Assembly (NCBI GenBank): GCA_033239525.1
Contig: BSYO01000033.1
Span: 6,005,501 to 6,069,500, forward strand
DNA: 64,000 nt
Source: Nepenthes gracilis
Lineage: Eukaryota > Streptophyta > Magnoliopsida > Caryophyllales > Nepenthaceae
Direction: 5' to 3'
Below are positions 62,240 to 64,000 of this stretch, in pieces. Positions within the stretch are counted from its first letter, which is position 1. Each line of letters starts with the position of its first letter. Under the pieces are notes generated by a model. It had not been told where the DNA came from and made no database searches. It saw nothing but the letters and a program-made list of their open reading frames with translations. Made by a program: the position numbers and the translations under genes.

Positions 62240-63184
62240 TGATACATCTTGGATCCAAGCTTCAAACAAATTTCGGTCCAATTAGTTGTCTAAGTCTGAC
62301 TCCGTCCACTGAGTTTGGATCCTGCACATCATAACTTCGAATAGGAGGTTAGGTGACGGCGGATGGTTATCCTACCGTAAACATTCCAACGCTCAAATCA
62401 GCAAGCATCATTCGAATTAAGAAGGTGAAAGTAGAGAATGCAAAGAAATGCAGAGAATATTTGAGATATGTGAGTGCTCTCGTTGAGAGAGGTTTTGTTG
62501 GCTCGTGAGGAGCGCTAGCTCTAAACATTGTGTTCACTGGGAACGTAATAGCCAAGAGAGAAAGAGAGCATTTGTAGTCTGAAAGCATGTGAACTAATTG
62601 TGGATGAATGATTGCGTGCCTTAGAGTGAGAACTCCATGGCCTTTTATAGCTGCTGTACTGCGATACTTTCTTTGTACAGAAAGGCTCGATTCTTGCGTT
62701 TCGCTAAGATCGCTGCTTTTTTTGGCGTGGAGCCTTTATGGCAACAACGGTTACTAAATTGACTGCTTTCCTTCTATATTTTGTAACCGTTAGGGTTTTC
62801 AACAAATAGGAAAAATATTCTGGCACTTTCCTTCTGGGATGCGCACTGAATCTGCTGATGACTGTTATAGTAGATATTGCCTTCTGTGGAGAGTAAGAAA
62901 TCAAGGGAGAAGACTATTGTTGGTCAAAGATGGTCGCGTGGGCCAAACTGGGCTTGGCCTACTTGAGGTCTTGCTCTTCAAACAATAAACTGGTCTTACT
63001 TTCGATAAACAGAAACGTTGATCATCTCAAGAATAAGTCGTCCATCCTGCTCTTAGGCCTCTCCTGGCTCATTCAACTTTTCATCCAGTCAACAGTTTTC
63101 ATTGGCCGTCCAGGCGTAAATGGGTCGTTGTGGATCTGGACCGTTCCTCCTTCTTGGACCAGCCAATTACTGGTGTGCCCATTA
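62240..63184 (-). repeat. 5' LTR of the Tat-like element
   Basis: 945 bp, partner of 47368-48273. It shares the long block from TGATACATCTTGG through the GAGGTTAGGTGACGG region. It has the - strand TATAAAAG (complement of 62642-62649) and the GGGCCAAACTGGGCTTGGCC palindrome-like string (62940-62959), also present at 48061-48080. The U3 part beyond about 62985 is poorly alignable with the other LTR. The outer end is placed at CCCATTA by analogy. Confidence 0.75.
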
Positions 63185-64000
63185 ATAGTATATATTTATA
63201 AAATGCAATAGTATAACTTGTTACATAACAATTATGAGTGTTTGGGAAAATTTCATTCATTGTAAAAGTGAAAAGAGTTGTGTGAATAGTAACACAACAA
63301 AAATAAATAAGATGAACAATTTCTGATTTCGAATAATTTTCAAACCAACAATTTATATATCATATTAATACATTTATATGATTAAAACTATCATTTGTAT
63401 ACTATAATATGCCTAATTTATTTTTTTTTAATGATGGAACACGATCTTGACCTTTGAAATGTTAGAAATCGAGTTTTAAAGATATTACAATGAACGCTGA
63501 AATCATTCAATATCACATTAAATTAAGGTGACGAGTGATTTTTGGACTAATTACTTATATATTAAATTGATGCATTTACATATTGTTCTTATATTATAAA
63601 ATGTAGTTTAATATTATATTATTTAATCTTAATTTTAATATCTAAAAGTGGTAGAAATCGAATGAAAAAGAGGCCTTGTTAATTATAAAATTTGATCTTA
63701 GCCAGCCTGGGGTTGAGGCAATAATTTATATTCAGATTAATTATTTATATGATAAATAAATATATTTATAATAGTAATATTGTTAATATTGTTCTTTAAC
63801 ATGTTATGTTTAATATTATTTTGACAAAATGTGATTTCAATTAACCAAAATTATAAATGAACATGCTACCATGAGTACAGAATACTGTCCTTGAACAGTT
63901 GGCCAAAGCTATTGACAATGCTATGTTTGTTACAAGGAATGTAATCGAGGAAGGAATTTTTAATTATATATTTTTTATAATTTAGGTTAATTTATGTTTA
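63185..64000. other. AT-rich flanking DNA, no gene seen
   Basis: Beyond the outer end of the 5' LTR the sequence returns to AT-rich non-coding DNA with no recognisable frame or repeat. Confidence 0.6.

Larger units (their letters stand above)
47368..63184 (-). mobile_element. Ty3/gypsy LTR retrotransposon, Tat/Ogre/Retand-like, nested and decayed
   Basis: A 15.8 kb element on the - strand, about 12.0 kb without the nested solo LTR. The LTRs (47368-48273 and 62240-63184) both start TGAT in + orientation and have matching TATA boxes. From right to left the remnants run: 5' LTR, gag, protease, reverse transcriptase, RNase H, integrase, a region with a gene on the opposite strand, 3' LTR. RNase H before integrase is the gypsy order, and an antisense extra gene between integrase and the 3' LTR is reported for Tat-lineage elements. 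LTR identity is roughly 80% by eye over the first 120 bases, so the insertion is old. No clear 5-bp target duplication. Confidence 0.88.

Noticed and set aside
47368..63184. Endogenous pararetrovirus
   Set aside because: No movement-protein or coat-protein frame was seen. LTRs, the RT-RNase H-integrase order and the gag signature identify a gypsy retrotransposon.

Overview
The window is nuclear DNA of a flowering plant, most likely a eudicot. It is AT-rich, its genes are broken up by GT-AG introns, and it carries plant-type LTR retrotransposons, LINE remnants and microsatellites. I could not settle the species.

Left two thirds (1-36.6 kb), gene-bearing. Three nuclear genes can be reconstructed exon by exon. 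(1) TAF11, a TFIID subunit, + strand, CDS 4439-13570 in four exons (212 aa), with a 5'-leader intron and a 6.5 kb intron holding a decayed LINE. (2) The chloroplast ribosome recycling factor, - strand, CDS 29769-18107 in eleven exons (273 aa). Its introns hold a decayed Copia element and a LINE scrap. (3) A patatin-like protein of the pPLA-III class, + strand, CDS 35031-36553 in two exons (378 aa), in which the nucleophile-elbow serine is replaced by glycine. Genes 2 and 3 are divergent neighbours. Their Arabidopsis counterparts are, to my knowledge, also adjacent (At3g63190 and At3g63200), so this looks like a conserved gene pair.

Middle (36.8-46.5 kb), a head-to-tail duplication. Two copies of a 4.8-4.9 kb unit (36817-41640 and 41641-46528) start 264 bp after the patatin stop codon and are bounded by three copies of a short AT motif. 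Each unit carries a Tat-type LTR fragment and a second LTR-like block with its own TATA box and minisatellite. The outer parts of the copies are almost identical, but the GC-richer middle is full of small indels.

Right (47.4-63.2 kb), a nested retrotransposon. A Ty3/gypsy element resembling the Tat/Ogre/Retand clade lies on the - strand between LTRs 47368-48273 and 62240-63184. Broken gag, protease, reverse transcriptase, RNase H and integrase remnants run right to left. Between integrase and the 3' LTR lies an extra gene region in the opposite (+) orientation, in two blocks. The second block is split by a 3.8 kb solo LTR (51750-55550) flanked by the 5-bp duplication GTCCT. That solo LTR contains a long CGGAG-type variable repeat array downstream of its TATA box. 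All retroelement coding regions seen are broken. I found no rRNA, tRNA, CRISPR or bacterial-type system.
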